From Rhodospirillales bacterium (GTDB taxonomy: Bacteria > Pseudomonadota > Alphaproteobacteria > Reyranellales > Reyranellaceae): 33,071 nucleotides of DNA. The stretch spans positions 1 to 33,071 of the forward strand of contig CANIRG010000015.1 in NCBI GenBank assembly GCA_947469635.1, given 5' to 3'. Positions 24,736 to 32,919 of the stretch are shown one piece after another. How positions within the stretch are numbered: the stretch's first letter is position 1; each line of letters starts with the position of its first letter. The position numbers and the translations under genes are program-made. The notes below the pieces were generated by a model. It made no database searches and was not told where the DNA came from. It saw nothing but the letters and a program-made list of their open reading frames with translations.

Positions 24736-25749
24736 ATGACGGGGGCCGGCTCCTCGCGCCGGATGGCGGCCCTGAAGCTCCTGCGCCGCCGGCTGATCCA
24801 GGCCGTGCCGCTGATGCTGGGTGTCGTGGTGATCAACTTCGTGCTGATCCATCTCGCACCCGGCAGCTTCCTCGAATTGATGACCGCCGAGAACCAGGTA
24901 AGCGATCCCGCCACCATCGCGCTGCTGCGCAAGACCTACGGGCTCGAGGACCCGACCTGGCTGCAGCTGCTGAAATACATCTGGGCGCTGCTGCATTTCG
25001 ACTTCGGCTTCTCCTACCGGCAGAACATGCCGGTGATCGACGCCATCCTGCTGAACCTGCCCGCGACGATCCTGCTGATGGTGTCGAGCATCGCCCTGGC
25101 GCTCGCGGTGGGTGTGGCGGCCGGCGTCGTCGCCTCGATGAAGGTCCGCACCTTCTGGGACACGATCGTCTCGGTGGCGGCGATGTTCTTCTTCGCCGCG
25201 CCCAGCTTCTGGCTCGGCATCATGATGATCGTGCTGTTCGCCGTGAAGCTGGGCTGGCTGCCCGTGGGCGGCATGGCGACCATCGGCGGAACGGGCGGCA
25301 GCATCGCCGGCGGCGCCGGCGGCATCCTCGACATCCTGCACCATCTGATCCTGCCGACCCTGGCGCTGGGCCTCTTCTATGCCGCCATCTACACCCGGGT
25401 CATGCGCTCCTCCATGCTCGAGGTGGCGCAGCTCGACTTCGTGCGCACCGCGCGGGCCAAGGGCCTGTCGCGCAACCAGGTGACGGTGCATCACGTGCTG
25501 CGCAACGCGCTGTTGCCGGTCGTCACCATCCTGGGGGTGCAGATGGGCACGGTGCTGGCGGGCAGCGTGGTGATCGAAAGCGTGTTCAGCTGGCCCGGTG
25601 TCGGCTCGCTGCTGTTCGACAGCGTGAGCTCGCGAAACTATCCCGTCGTGCTGGGCATCATGGTGCTGGGCTCGCTGGTGGTGATCACGGCCAACATCGC
25701 CGTCGACCTCGTCTATATGTGGCTCGACCCGCGCATCGAGATCCGCTGA
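24736..25749 (+). CDS. Peptide-type ABC importer permease, DppB-like (operon 2)
   Basis: Encodes 337 residues. The N-terminal membrane segment LIQAVPLMLGVVVINFVLIHLAPG, the loop LRKTYGLEDPTWLQLLKYI, further helices, and the EAA loop RTARAKGLSRNQVTVHHVL near residue 240 mark it as DppB-type. A glycine-rich insertion (TIGGTGGSIAGGAGG) lies between helices 3 and 4. The start ATG 24736 follows AGGAGG by 5 nt; an earlier in-frame ATG at 24649 would run through the hairpin and is rejected. The stop overlaps the next start by 1 nt (TGATG). Confidence 0.94.
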   Translation: MTGAGSSRRMAALKLLRRRLIQAVPLMLGVVVINFVLIHLAPGSFLELMTAENQVSDPATIALLRKTYGLEDPTWLQLLKYIWALLHFDFGFSYRQNMPVIDAILLNLPATILLMVSSIALALAVGVAAGVVASMKVRTFWDTIVSVAAMFFFAAPSFWLGIMMIVLFAVKLGWLPVGGMATIGGTGGSIAGGAGGILDILHHLILPTLALGLFYAAIYTRVMRSSMLEVAQLDFVRTARAKGLSRNQVTVHHVLRNALLPVVTILGVQMGTVLAGSVVIESVFSWPGVGSLLFDSVSSRNYPVVLGIMVLGSLVVITANIAVDLVYMWLDPRIEIR

Positions 25750-26588
25750 TGCAGCGCTTCGCCTTCCTCGGCCGCTTCGCGCGCAATCGCGGCGCCTTGG
25801 TCGGCGCGGTGGTGATCTTGGTCGTTGCCTTCGTGGCCGTGACGGCACCGTTCTTCTTCCCGCGTGACCCGCTGCGTATCGTCGGCCAGCCCGAGCTGTG
25901 GCCGGGCGAGGATCCCGACTTCCTGCTCGGCACCGATTCACTGGGTCGCGACATCCTCGCCATGATCGTGCACGGCGCGCGTGCCACCCTGCTGATCGGC
26001 CTGTTCGCCTCGGCCGTCGCCACGCTGATCGGCGTCACCATCGGGGCGATCGCGGGCTATTTCGGCGGCTGGACCGACGAGATCGCCATGCGCTCGGCCG
26101 AGCTGTTCCAGACCATCCCCAACCTGATCTTCGTGCTCACCATCGTGGTGATCCTGGGCTCGACCCTCACCAACATCGTCATCGCCATCGGCATCGTGAG
26201 CTGGACGCCGATCGCGCGCATGACCCGCGCCGAGTTCTTGTCGTTACGCGACCGCGAGTTCGTCCAGGCCTGCCGGTCGATGGGCATGGGCAATGCGGGC
26301 ATCATCGTAGGCGAGATCCTCCCCAACGCGCTGCCGCCGGTGATCGTGCTGTCCTCGCTGGTGGTGGCGGGCGCCATCCTGTTCGAATCGGCCGTGTCGT
26401 TCCTCGGCCTGGGCGATCCCAACGTCGCGAGCTGGGGCCGGCTGGTGGGTGACGGACGCCAGCTCATCCGCAGCTCCTGGTACATCTGCGCCATCCCCGG
26501 TGTGGCCATCATGATCACCGTGCTCTGCCTCAACCTGATCGGCGACGGGCTGAACGACGCGCTCAATCCCAAGCTGCGGGATCGCTGA
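25749..26588 (+). CDS. Peptide-type ABC importer permease, DppC-like (operon 2)
   Basis: Encodes 279 residues. A short cytoplasmic N-terminus leads into NRGALVGAVVILVVAFVAVTAPF, then the DppC loop DFLLGTDSLGRDILAMIVHG, GYFGGWTDEIAMRSAELFQTIP, and the EAA loop RSMGMGNAGIIVGEILPNAL. ATG 25749 shares its A with the TGA of the upstream gene, so translation is coupled. It lacks the long basic N-terminal extension of the operon-1 DppC. The ATPase gene follows after 2 nt. Confidence 0.94.
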   Translation: MQRFAFLGRFARNRGALVGAVVILVVAFVAVTAPFFFPRDPLRIVGQPELWPGEDPDFLLGTDSLGRDILAMIVHGARATLLIGLFASAVATLIGVTIGAIAGYFGGWTDEIAMRSAELFQTIPNLIFVLTIVVILGSTLTNIVIAIGIVSWTPIARMTRAEFLSLRDREFVQACRSMGMGNAGIIVGEILPNALPPVIVLSSLVVAGAILFESAVSFLGLGDPNVASWGRLVGDGRQLIRSSWYICAIPGVAIMITVLCLNLIGDGLNDALNPKLRDR

Positions 26589-26590
26589 GG

Positions 26591-27565
26591 ATGGCGCTCG
26601 CGCTGGAAGTGAAGGGCCTCAGCACGACGCTGTTCACCCGTCGCGGCGAGATGAAGGCGGTCGACGGGTTGAGCCTCAGCGTCGCCGCCGGCGAGACGGT
26701 GGCGCTGGTGGGCGAGTCGGGTTGCGGCAAGTCCTTGTCGGCGCTGTCGATCATGCGCCTGCTGCCCGATCCGCCGGCCCGCATCGTCGGCGGCGAGGTC
26801 CGGCTGAACGGCCGCGACCTCATGCCGATGCCCGAGGAGGCGCTGCTGGACATCCGGGGCAAGGAGATCGGCATGATCTTCCAGGACCCGATGAGCTCGC
26901 TCAATCCGGTGGCGACGGTGGCGACGCAGATCGTCGAGGTGCTGCGCAGCCATACCGACATGGGGCGCGCCGCCGCTCGTGCGCGCGCGCTCGAGCTGCT
27001 CGAGCTGGTCGGCATGCCCGACGCACCGCGCCGTCTCGACGAATATCCGCATCGCCTGTCGGGCGGCATGTGCCAGCGCGTGATGATCGCCATGGCGATC
27101 GCCTGCAATCCCTCGGTGCTGATTGCCGACGAACCCACGACCGCGCTCGACGTCACCGTGCAGGCGCAGGTGCTGGCGCTGCTCAAGAAGCTGCAGGCCG
27201 ACTCGGGCATGGCGATGATCTTCATCACCCACGATCTCGGCGTCGTGGCCGAGACCGCCGATCGCGTGGTGGTGATGTATGCCGGCCGCAAGGTCGAGGA
27301 GGCCGGCGTCGATGCTTTGTTCGAGACACCGTTGCATCCCTATACAGCGGGCCTGATCGGCGCCACGCCCATCCCCGGCGCGGAGCGCGCGGCCCGGCTG
27401 GCCGATATTCCCGGCATGGTGCCGGCGCTCAACGCCTTGCCACCCGGCTGCGCCTTTGCCGATCGCTGCCCCAAGGTCATGGACCGCTGCCGGCAGGAGA
27501 TCCCCCTGCTCACGCAACCCGCGCTTGGCCGGCTCGTGGCCTGCTTCGCGGCGGAAACAGCCTGA
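26591..27565 (+). CDS. Peptide-type ABC importer ATPase, OppD/DppD-like (operon 2)
   Basis: Encodes 324 residues. Walker [10 protein letters not shown] at 41-49, Q-loop MIFQDPMSSLNPVA, signature [16 protein letters not shown], Walker [13 protein letters not shown], switch FITHDLGVV, and the C-terminal FADRCPKVMDRC oligopeptide extension. The Cys in the signature loop (GGMCQ in place of the more usual GGMRQ) is a small oddity. It starts 2 nt after the DppC stop and pairs with the DppF-like gene. Confidence 0.95.
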   Translation: MALALEVKGLSTTLFTRRGEMKAVDGLSLSVAAGETVALVGESGCGKSLSALSIMRLLPDPPARIVGGEVRLNGRDLMPMPEEALLDIRGKEIGMIFQDPMSSLNPVATVATQIVEVLRSHTDMGRAAARARALELLELVGMPDAPRRLDEYPHRLSGGMCQRVMIAMAIACNPSVLIADEPTTALDVTVQAQVLALLKKLQADSGMAMIFITHDLGVVAETADRVVVMYAGRKVEEAGVDALFETPLHPYTAGLIGATPIPGAERAARLADIPGMVPALNALPPGCAFADRCPKVMDRCRQEIPLLTQPALGRLVACFAAETA

Positions 27566-27567
27566 CC

Positions 27568-28509
27568 ATGTCGCTGCTCTCGCTGCGCGACGTGCATGTG
27601 CACTTCAACACCGCCCAGGGCACGGTGCGCGCGGTCAACGGCGTCAGCCTCGACCTAGCGGTCGGCGAGACGCTGGGCCTGGTCGGCGAATCGGGCTGCG
27701 GCAAGTCCACGCTCGGCAAGGCGATCATGAAGCTGGTGCCGATCGCGGGCGGCGAGGTGATCATCGACGGCGTCGACATCGCGCCGCTCGACCGCCGCCA
27801 GCTCGCGCTGATGCGGCGCAAGGTGCAGATGATCTTCCAGGATCCCTACGGCTCGCTCAATCCGCGCTCGACGGTCGGCCGCTCGGTAGCGCAGCCGCTG
27901 CAGATCGCGGGCTGGACGGCGGAGGCCACGGTCGAGCGCGTCGAGACGCTGCTGCGCTGGGTCGGCTTGCCGGTCGATGCCAAGCAGCGCTACCCGCACG
28001 AATTCTCCGGCGGGCAACGCCAGCGCATCGGCATCGCCCGCGCGCTGGCGCTCAGCCCCAAGCTCATCATCTGCGACGAGCCGGTGTCGGCGCTCGACGT
28101 CTCGGTGCGGGCGCAGGTGATCAACCTGCTCGAAGACCTTAAATCGCAGTTCGGCGTGTCCTACCTGTTCATCAGCCACGACCTCTCCGTGGTGGAGCAC
28201 ATCGCGGATCGGGTGGCGGTGATGTATCTCGGTCTGCTCGTCGAGGCCGGCGGCCGCGACCAGATATGGCGCAACCCGCAACATCCCTACACCAAGGCAT
28301 TGCTGGCGGCGGCGCCGATCGCCAATCCCAGGCTCGCCCGTGCGCGCCAGCGCACGGTACTGCAAGGCGAGCTGCCGAGCCCGCTCGATCCACCAACCGG
28401 CTGCCCCTTCCATTCGCGCTGCCCGATTGCGCAGGATCGCTGCAAGATCGACAAGCCGCTTCTGCGGCCGGTCGGCGCCGGCACGCTCGCGGCCTGGCAC
28501 TTCGTCTAG
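27568..28509 (+). CDS. Peptide-type ABC importer ATPase, OppF/DppF-like (operon 2)
   Basis: Encodes 313 residues. Walker [10 protein letters not shown] at 40-48, Q-loop MIFQDPYGSLNPRST, signature HEFSGGQRQRIGIARAL, Walker B LIICDEPVSALDV, switch FISHDLSVV, and the C-terminal FHSRCPIAQDRCKI cysteine region. Completes a canonical five-gene importer (binding protein, B, C, D, F). It starts 2 nt after the DppD stop; the next gene, a cytochrome, begins 47 nt later and may be read through. Confidence 0.95.
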   Translation: MSLLSLRDVHVHFNTAQGTVRAVNGVSLDLAVGETLGLVGESGCGKSTLGKAIMKLVPIAGGEVIIDGVDIAPLDRRQLALMRRKVQMIFQDPYGSLNPRSTVGRSVAQPLQIAGWTAEATVERVETLLRWVGLPVDAKQRYPHEFSGGQRQRIGIARALALSPKLIICDEPVSALDVSVRAQVINLLEDLKSQFGVSYLFISHDLSVVEHIADRVAVMYLGLLVEAGGRDQIWRNPQHPYTKALLAAAPIANPRLARARQRTVLQGELPSPLDPPTGCPFHSRCPIAQDRCKIDKPLLRPVGAGTLAAWHFV

Positions 28510-28556
28510 CACTCCGCTAGGGTGCGGCGCGGTCGAACCCTGTTGGAGAGCGGCGT

Positions 28557-29876
28557 TTGTTCAGGCGGTGGCTTCTCGGCTTCCTCGTTCTAGGCGTTGC
28601 CGGCGTGCTGGGCTTCATGGCCTTCGCCTGGCGCCCGGCCATGGCGCCGATCGAGACGCCGGCACCGAACGCGTTCGCGCCTGAGCTGGTGGCGAAGGGC
28701 AAGGTGCTGGCGGAGGCCGGGAATTGCGCGAGCTGTCACACCGCCGAGGGTCAGCCGCGCTTCGCCGGCGGCCATGTCTTCCATACGCCGTTCGGCATCC
28801 TTCATTCGACGAACATCACTCCCGACCCCGAAACCGGCATCGGCCGCTGGTCGGAGACCGCCTTCGCGCGGGCGATGCGCGAGGGGGTGGCCCGCGATGG
28901 TTCCCACCTGTTCCCGGCCTTTCCGTTCGACCATTTCACCAAGCTCACCGATGCCGACATCAAGGCGTTGTATGCCTATCTGATGACCCTGGCCCCCGCG
29001 AGCGCGCGGCGTATGCCCAACGATCTGCTGTTTCCTTTCGATATCCGTGCGCTGCAGGCAGCCTGGAAGGCACTTTATCTCGACCAGGGCGCGTTCCGGC
29101 CCAATCCGGCGCGGAGCGAGGAATGGAATCGCGGCGCCTATCTGGTCGAAGGCCTCACCCATTGCGGCGCCTGCCACACGCCGCGCAACGTGCTGGGCGC
29201 CGAGCAGACCGGTCACCCCTATGCCGGCAGCCTGGTCGATGGCTGGGTGCCCCCGGCCCTCGACCTCAGTGCCTCGCCCGCGCGCTGGACCAAGGAGGAG
29301 CTGGTCACCTTCCTGCGCGGCGGCACCACCGTGCGCGGCCGCGCCGTCGGATCGATGGGGCCGGTGATCAAGGCCTTGGCCGCGCTGCCCGATTCGGACA
29401 TCCAGGCCATTGCCGCCTACTTCATCGACTTCAATCGGCCGCTCAATCCGACGCCGGAGGACGCTACGGTAAAGGCGCTGCGGGCGGCGGCAGGCAAGGG
29501 CGTGCCCATGACGGTGTGGAAGCGCGAACCCAGGCGCTTTCGCGGAGAGCAGCTCTATGTCACCGCGTGCGGATCGTGCCACGACAACGGCGGCTCCACA
29601 CCGGTCGCGACACGCTCGGAGCTCGCCCTCAGCACCGCTCTATGGCAGCGTTCGCCACACAATTTCATCAACATCGTCCTCGACGGCGTCGGCAGTCCCG
29701 ACGATGCGCCGGGCCCGATGATGCCGCCTTTCCGCAACGCCTTGAGCGATCGCGATATCGCGGAGATCGCCGACTATCTCAGACGCACGCGCGTCGGCGA
29801 GCCGCTCTGGCCGTTTTTCGGCCAGGCCGTCCAGACGATGCGCAGCCAACCCCGGTCCTGGCCGGTCCTCCGATGA
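28557..29876 (+). CDS. Tri-heme cytochrome c, dehydrogenase electron-acceptor subunit type
   Basis: Encodes 439 residues. One N-terminal membrane anchor or signal (WLLGFLVLGVAGVLGFMAFAW) precedes three c-type heme sites: C57-A-S-C60-H61, C203-G-A-C206-H207 and C338-G-S-C341-H342. Candidate axial methionines include MGP near 268 and PMMPPF near residue 385. This three-domain plan is that of the membrane cytochrome subunit of quinoprotein alcohol dehydrogenases and of molybdenum hydroxylases such as nicotinate or isoquinoline oxidoreductases. It acts in the periplasm, passing electrons to the respiratory chain. No dehydrogenase partner is adjacent. I take TTG 28557 as start because GGAGAG lies 6 nt upstream and the membrane segment needs it. 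Confidence 0.9.
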   Translation: MFRRWLLGFLVLGVAGVLGFMAFAWRPAMAPIETPAPNAFAPELVAKGKVLAEAGNCASCHTAEGQPRFAGGHVFHTPFGILHSTNITPDPETGIGRWSETAFARAMREGVARDGSHLFPAFPFDHFTKLTDADIKALYAYLMTLAPASARRMPNDLLFPFDIRALQAAWKALYLDQGAFRPNPARSEEWNRGAYLVEGLTHCGACHTPRNVLGAEQTGHPYAGSLVDGWVPPALDLSASPARWTKEELVTFLRGGTTVRGRAVGSMGPVIKALAALPDSDIQAIAAYFIDFNRPLNPTPEDATVKALRAAAGKGVPMTVWKREPRRFRGEQLYVTACGSCHDNGGSTPVATRSELALSTALWQRSPHNFINIVLDGVGSPDDAPGPMMPPFRNALSDRDIAEIADYLRRTRVGEPLWPFFGQAVQTMRSQPRSWPVLR

Positions 29877-30445
29877 GGTATGTTCGTGACATGATGTCAT
29901 TACGCGTTTTCGTCGCCCTGCTGCTTACCGCGACCGCTGGCGAAGCGGCCGCCCAGACCATGGCCTTCGGCTGCCCCGCTGCGGGCACGACGTTTATCTT
30001 CGACAGCGGCACCAAGGTCGTGTCGCGCGGCCAGGACGGCGTGGACTGCAAGATGGATACGGTCGATGGCGCGCCCTTCAAGATGCGCGCCCTGCTGATT
30101 CCCAATCCCGGACCCGACGGCAGCGATACCTCGACGTTCCTCGCCACCCTGAAGCCCGAACGCCTGTGGCCGCTCAGCGTCGGCAAGAAGGTCGAGGCGC
30201 GCCTTACCACGCCGCAGGGAAACTGGAGCTACATCCTGCAGGTCGCGGAGTACGAGCAGCGCAGCGGACCGCGCGGCGCCCTGGTCGACACTTTCGTGAT
30301 CGAGCTCAACGAGCAGGGACCCGACGATTTCCGGTCGCGATCACGCTGGTGGATCTCGCCGGCGGAGAAATACATGATCCGTTTCGACGCCACCAACAGC
30401 AAGCAGGTGTCGAACCGCGCCGTGGTGACCGAGATCAAACGCTAG
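29873..30445 (+). CDS. Secreted protein of unknown function
   Basis: Encodes up to 190 residues with a signal peptide (MMSLRVFVALLLTATAGEAAAQ, cleavage after AAAQ). ATG 29873 overlaps the cytochrome stop (ATGA); ATG 29891 or 29894 would give a more compact signal peptide, so the exact start is uncertain. The mature protein has C33 (FGCPAAG) and a second Cys in VDCKMDT, possibly a disulfide, then a predicted beta-rich region with many aromatic residues (GNWSYILQVAEYEQ, RSRWWISPAEKYMIRFD). I do not recognise the family. Periplasmic location and coupling to the cytochrome suggest a shared redox or binding role, which is inference. Confidence 0.75.
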   Translation: MRYVRDMMSLRVFVALLLTATAGEAAAQTMAFGCPAAGTTFIFDSGTKVVSRGQDGVDCKMDTVDGAPFKMRALLIPNPGPDGSDTSTFLATLKPERLWPLSVGKKVEARLTTPQGNWSYILQVAEYEQRSGPRGALVDTFVIELNEQGPDDFRSRSRWWISPAEKYMIRFDATNSKQVSNRAVVTEIKR

Positions 30446-31340
30446 GGATGGTGTTGGCGCCGCACACCAGCGTCGCCACCCGCTCACCCGGCGCCGGCCG
30501 GTAGGCGCCCGCCATCAGCGCCGCCAGGCCGGTGGCGCCCGCCGGCTCGGCGATCAGCCGCAGCTCCTCCCATAGGGTGCGTTGGGCATCGCGCACCGCA
30601 TCATCGGTCACCAGCACCGAGTCGCGCACCAGCCTCTGGGCGATCTCGAAGTTTGGCGTCCCGATCCGGCTGGCGCCCAGCGCATCCGCCGCGATGCCCG
30701 AGATGGCGACGTCGACCGGCCGGCCGGCGCGACGCGCCTCGAACAGGGTAGGTGTGCCTTCGGTCTCGACGGCGACGATCTTCACGGTCTCACCGAGCGC
30801 CGCGGCACAGCCCGCGATCAGCCCGCCACCGCCCACGGCAATCAGGAGCGTGTCGAAGCCCGCCTGCTCGGCGAATTCCAGCGCCACGCTGCCGGCCCCC
30901 ACGAACACCTGCGGATCGTCGTAGGCCGCGACGACCAGCGCGCCCGTCTCGGCAGCGCGCTTGGCCGCGGCGGCGCGCGCCTCCTCATAGACAGCGCCGA
31001 TCTGGTGCACGACGGCGCCGTAGCTCCTGAGCCGGGCGACCTTGGCCGGCGAGGCGATGGTCGGCACGAAGATCTCGGCCGTGTGGCCGAGCGCACGGGC
31101 GGCGTAGGCCGCCGCCGCGCCGTGGTTGCCGCCCGACGCAGCGACGATGCCGGCTGCAGGCACCGGCGAGGCCAGCAGCTTGTGGAAGGCACCGCGGCCC
31201 TTGAACGAGCCGCTGACCTGCAGCGATTCGAGCTTCAGCGCCAGAGGCCAGGGAAAGCCCGCGAGCTCGACCGCGGGCGTGCGCCGGACATGCGGGCGGA
31301 TGCGTGCCCACGCCGCTTCGACATCGGCTCTGGAGATCAT
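30435..31340 (-). CDS. PLP-dependent threonine/serine dehydratase-like enzyme
   Basis: Encodes 301 residues of fold-type II PLP enzymes. The lysine that binds PLP is K47 in QVSGSFKGRGA; SGGNHG at 69-74 holds the substrate or cofactor phosphate; the glycine loop GGGGL is at 170-174; and the C-terminal EPAGATGLAAL is typical of threonine/serine dehydratases. No ACT regulatory domain, so it resembles catabolic dehydratases or racemases (hydroxyaspartate, serine racemase types). I start at ATG 31340, which overlaps the upstream HD-gene stop (ATGA); the longer frame to 31640 lies inside that gene. Its 3' end overlaps the convergent secreted-protein gene by 11 nt. Confidence 0.92.
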   Translation of the reverse strand: MISRADVEAAWARIRPHVRRTPAVELAGFPWPLALKLESLQVSGSFKGRGAFHKLLASPVPAAGIVAASGGNHGAAAAYAARALGHTAEIFVPTIASPAKVARLRSYGAVVHQIGAVYEEARAAAAKRAAETGALVVAAYDDPQVFVGAGSVALEFAEQAGFDTLLIAVGGGGLIAGCAAALGETVKIVAVETEGTPTLFEARRAGRPVDVAISGIAADALGASRIGTPNFEIAQRLVRDSVLVTDDAVRDAQRTLWEELRLIAEPAGATGLAALMAGAYRPAPGERVATLVCGANTIPSV

Positions 31341-31900
31341 CGGCTGCGGCAGGCGTCGACGTGGCGCAGAAAATGGTCGAAGTCGGGAGTGGAGGCGCGC
31401 GGGTCCTTGGCCTCCTCGTCGTAGCGACGCAGACGTACCGCCTCGGCATGGAGCGGATGGGCGCGGAAGGCCGCAAGCTCCTCGGCCGACATCAACCCGC
31501 CCTGGAGCTCGAGGCTGCGCACCGAATCGGGCGCCAGCTTGCCGAAGTAGTCCGACTCGGTGGTGCAGAGGTAGCGCTTGGCCGCGACGTGCAGACGGAC
31601 GGGCTCGCTCACCTCGGGGCCGAAGCGCTCGGCCAGCCATCGGGCGCCCAGCTCCTCGTGCACGTCATCGACACCGCGCGCGGCGGGATCTTCACCGAGC
31701 TTGTGGATCATGTGGCCGACGTCGTGCAGCAGCGAGGCCAGCACGGTCGCGGGTGGCGCGCCGTCGGCCTCGGCATGGGCCGCGGCCTGCAGCGCATGCT
31801 GCAGCTGGTTGATCTCGCTGAGGCCGTAGCGGCGCGTGGCGCGGCCGACGAAGATGTCCAAGAGTTCCTGGCGAAGGGGCGTACCGAGGGGCGTGCTCAT
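31337..31900 (-). CDS. HD-domain oxygenase, PhnZ/MIOX-like (mixed-valence di-iron type)
   Basis: Encodes 187 residues. The HD core gives H35 (LQHALQ), H59-D60 (LLHDVGH), H81, H104 and D161 as likely metal ligands. Numbering tracks PhnZ closely: H104, K108 and D161 fall at the same positions, Y25 with E29 precede the first His as in PhnZ's Y24/E27, and SLELQGG and RRYDEEAKDP are motifs of that group (TIGR03276-like). PhnZ uses Fe(II)/Fe(III) and O2 to cleave the C-P bond of a hydroxy-phosphonate; MIOX opens inositol. The usual partner, PhnY, is not nearby. Overlaps both neighbours by 4 nt. The oxygenase class is likely; the substrate is unknown. Confidence 0.82.
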   Translation of the reverse strand: MSTPLGTPLRQELLDIFVGRATRRYGLSEINQLQHALQAAAHAEADGAPPATVLASLLHDVGHMIHKLGEDPAARGVDDVHEELGARWLAERFGPEVSEPVRLHVAAKRYLCTTESDYFGKLAPDSVRSLELQGGLMSAEELAAFRAHPLHAEAVRLRRYDEEAKDPRASTPDFDHFLRHVDACRSR

Positions 31901-32919
31901 GCTCTCTTTTTACCACGAACGACCCGCGGGTAACCCGGAATCGTCGCCAACGCATGGCGCAGCGGGTCGGCGGTCCAGGCCTGGGTGACGAAATTGCCGT
32001 GCATCTCCCAATGGCCGCAGTCGACCATGGCCACCGTGCCGGGGGTCAGAGACGCCGGCACCTTGGTCGCCACATCAATGCGCCGCTTGGCGAGCAGGCC
32101 TTTCAGCGTGCCATTCTCCTCGCGGGTCGATTCGGTGAAGGCGCTGAACAGGAAGGCCTGCTTGCGACGGAGCGCGAACCAGGCCGCGAACTTGTCCTCG
32201 TCGCCATAGAGCGAGTCCATCAGGATCACGCCCTTGAGGCGATGGCCGGCGCCACCGCGCGCCAGCGCGTAGGCGGCCGAGACGTAGCCGCCGCTGTAGG
32301 ACACGATCAGCACCGGCGCCGCATTGAGGCGCGGCCCGACGCGGCGGTCGCCGTGCAGCCGCATCAGCCGCTCCGCCGCCTCGTCGATGTAAGCGGCGAA
32401 GTGGCCGAGCTTCCAGAAATTGCCGGCGCTCGAATCGCCGGCGTCGAAGGCGAGCTGCGGCGCGACGAGGGCGGCGTTGAGGCCCGACTCGGCGAGCTGG
32501 CGCGGCACGGCCTGGCGCACCATGACGTCGCGCTCGAGCGTGGCCCCCTGGCCGTGCAGGTAGAGCACGAGCAGCGACGGCAGCGACGGATCGAAGCCGG
32601 CAGGCAGATGGAGCAGCGAGCGGCGGTCGCTATAGGACACATCTTCCCAGTAGATGTCGCCGCGCAGCGAGGTATGGCCGCGCCGCTTGCCGTCGCGCAC
32701 GTCGAGGAAGGGCTTGTTGGTCTTCGGCAGGAGGCCGCGATAGGGGAAGGCCGAGGTGTTGAAGGCGACGAGCTGGCTCTTCGCCTCCTTCACCGGCTGC
32801 AGCGGCGGTGCCGCGACAGCAACCTTCCGGGTCGCAGCCTTTGTCGGCTGTTTCGTCGTTCGCGCGTGCGCAGCCGTCGGCATCAGGAGCAGCCCCGCCA
32901 ACAGCGCGCGACGCTTCAC
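31897..32919 (-). CDS. Secreted alpha/beta-hydrolase-like protein
   Basis: Encodes 340 residues. It has a basic RR-containing signal peptide (MKRRALLAGLLLMPTAAHA), then a low-complexity Lys/Thr/Ala linker to about residue 48. The core shows YLHGQGA (H122-G123) as the oxyanion turn, the nucleophile elbow VSYSGGY with S209, an acid candidate in ILMDSLYGDED, and a catalytic His candidate H303 or H307 in DCGHWEMHG. The elbow is SYSGG rather than a full GxSxG, so activity is likely but not certain. The start is GTG 32919, overlapping the upstream stop (GTGA). It acts outside the cytoplasm, unlike the cytosolic enzymes it is cotranscribed with. Confidence 0.82.
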   Translation of the reverse strand: MKRRALLAGLLLMPTAAHARTTKQPTKAATRKVAVAAPPLQPVKEAKSQLVAFNTSAFPYRGLLPKTNKPFLDVRDGKRRGHTSLRGDIYWEDVSYSDRRSLLHLPAGFDPSLPSLLVLYLHGQGATLERDVMVRQAVPRQLAESGLNAALVAPQLAFDAGDSSAGNFWKLGHFAAYIDEAAERLMRLHGDRRVGPRLNAAPVLIVSYSGGYVSAAYALARGGAGHRLKGVILMDSLYGDEDKFAAWFALRRKQAFLFSAFTESTREENGTLKGLLAKRRIDVATKVPASLTPGTVAMVDCGHWEMHGNFVTQAWTADPLRHALATIPGYPRVVRGKKRA

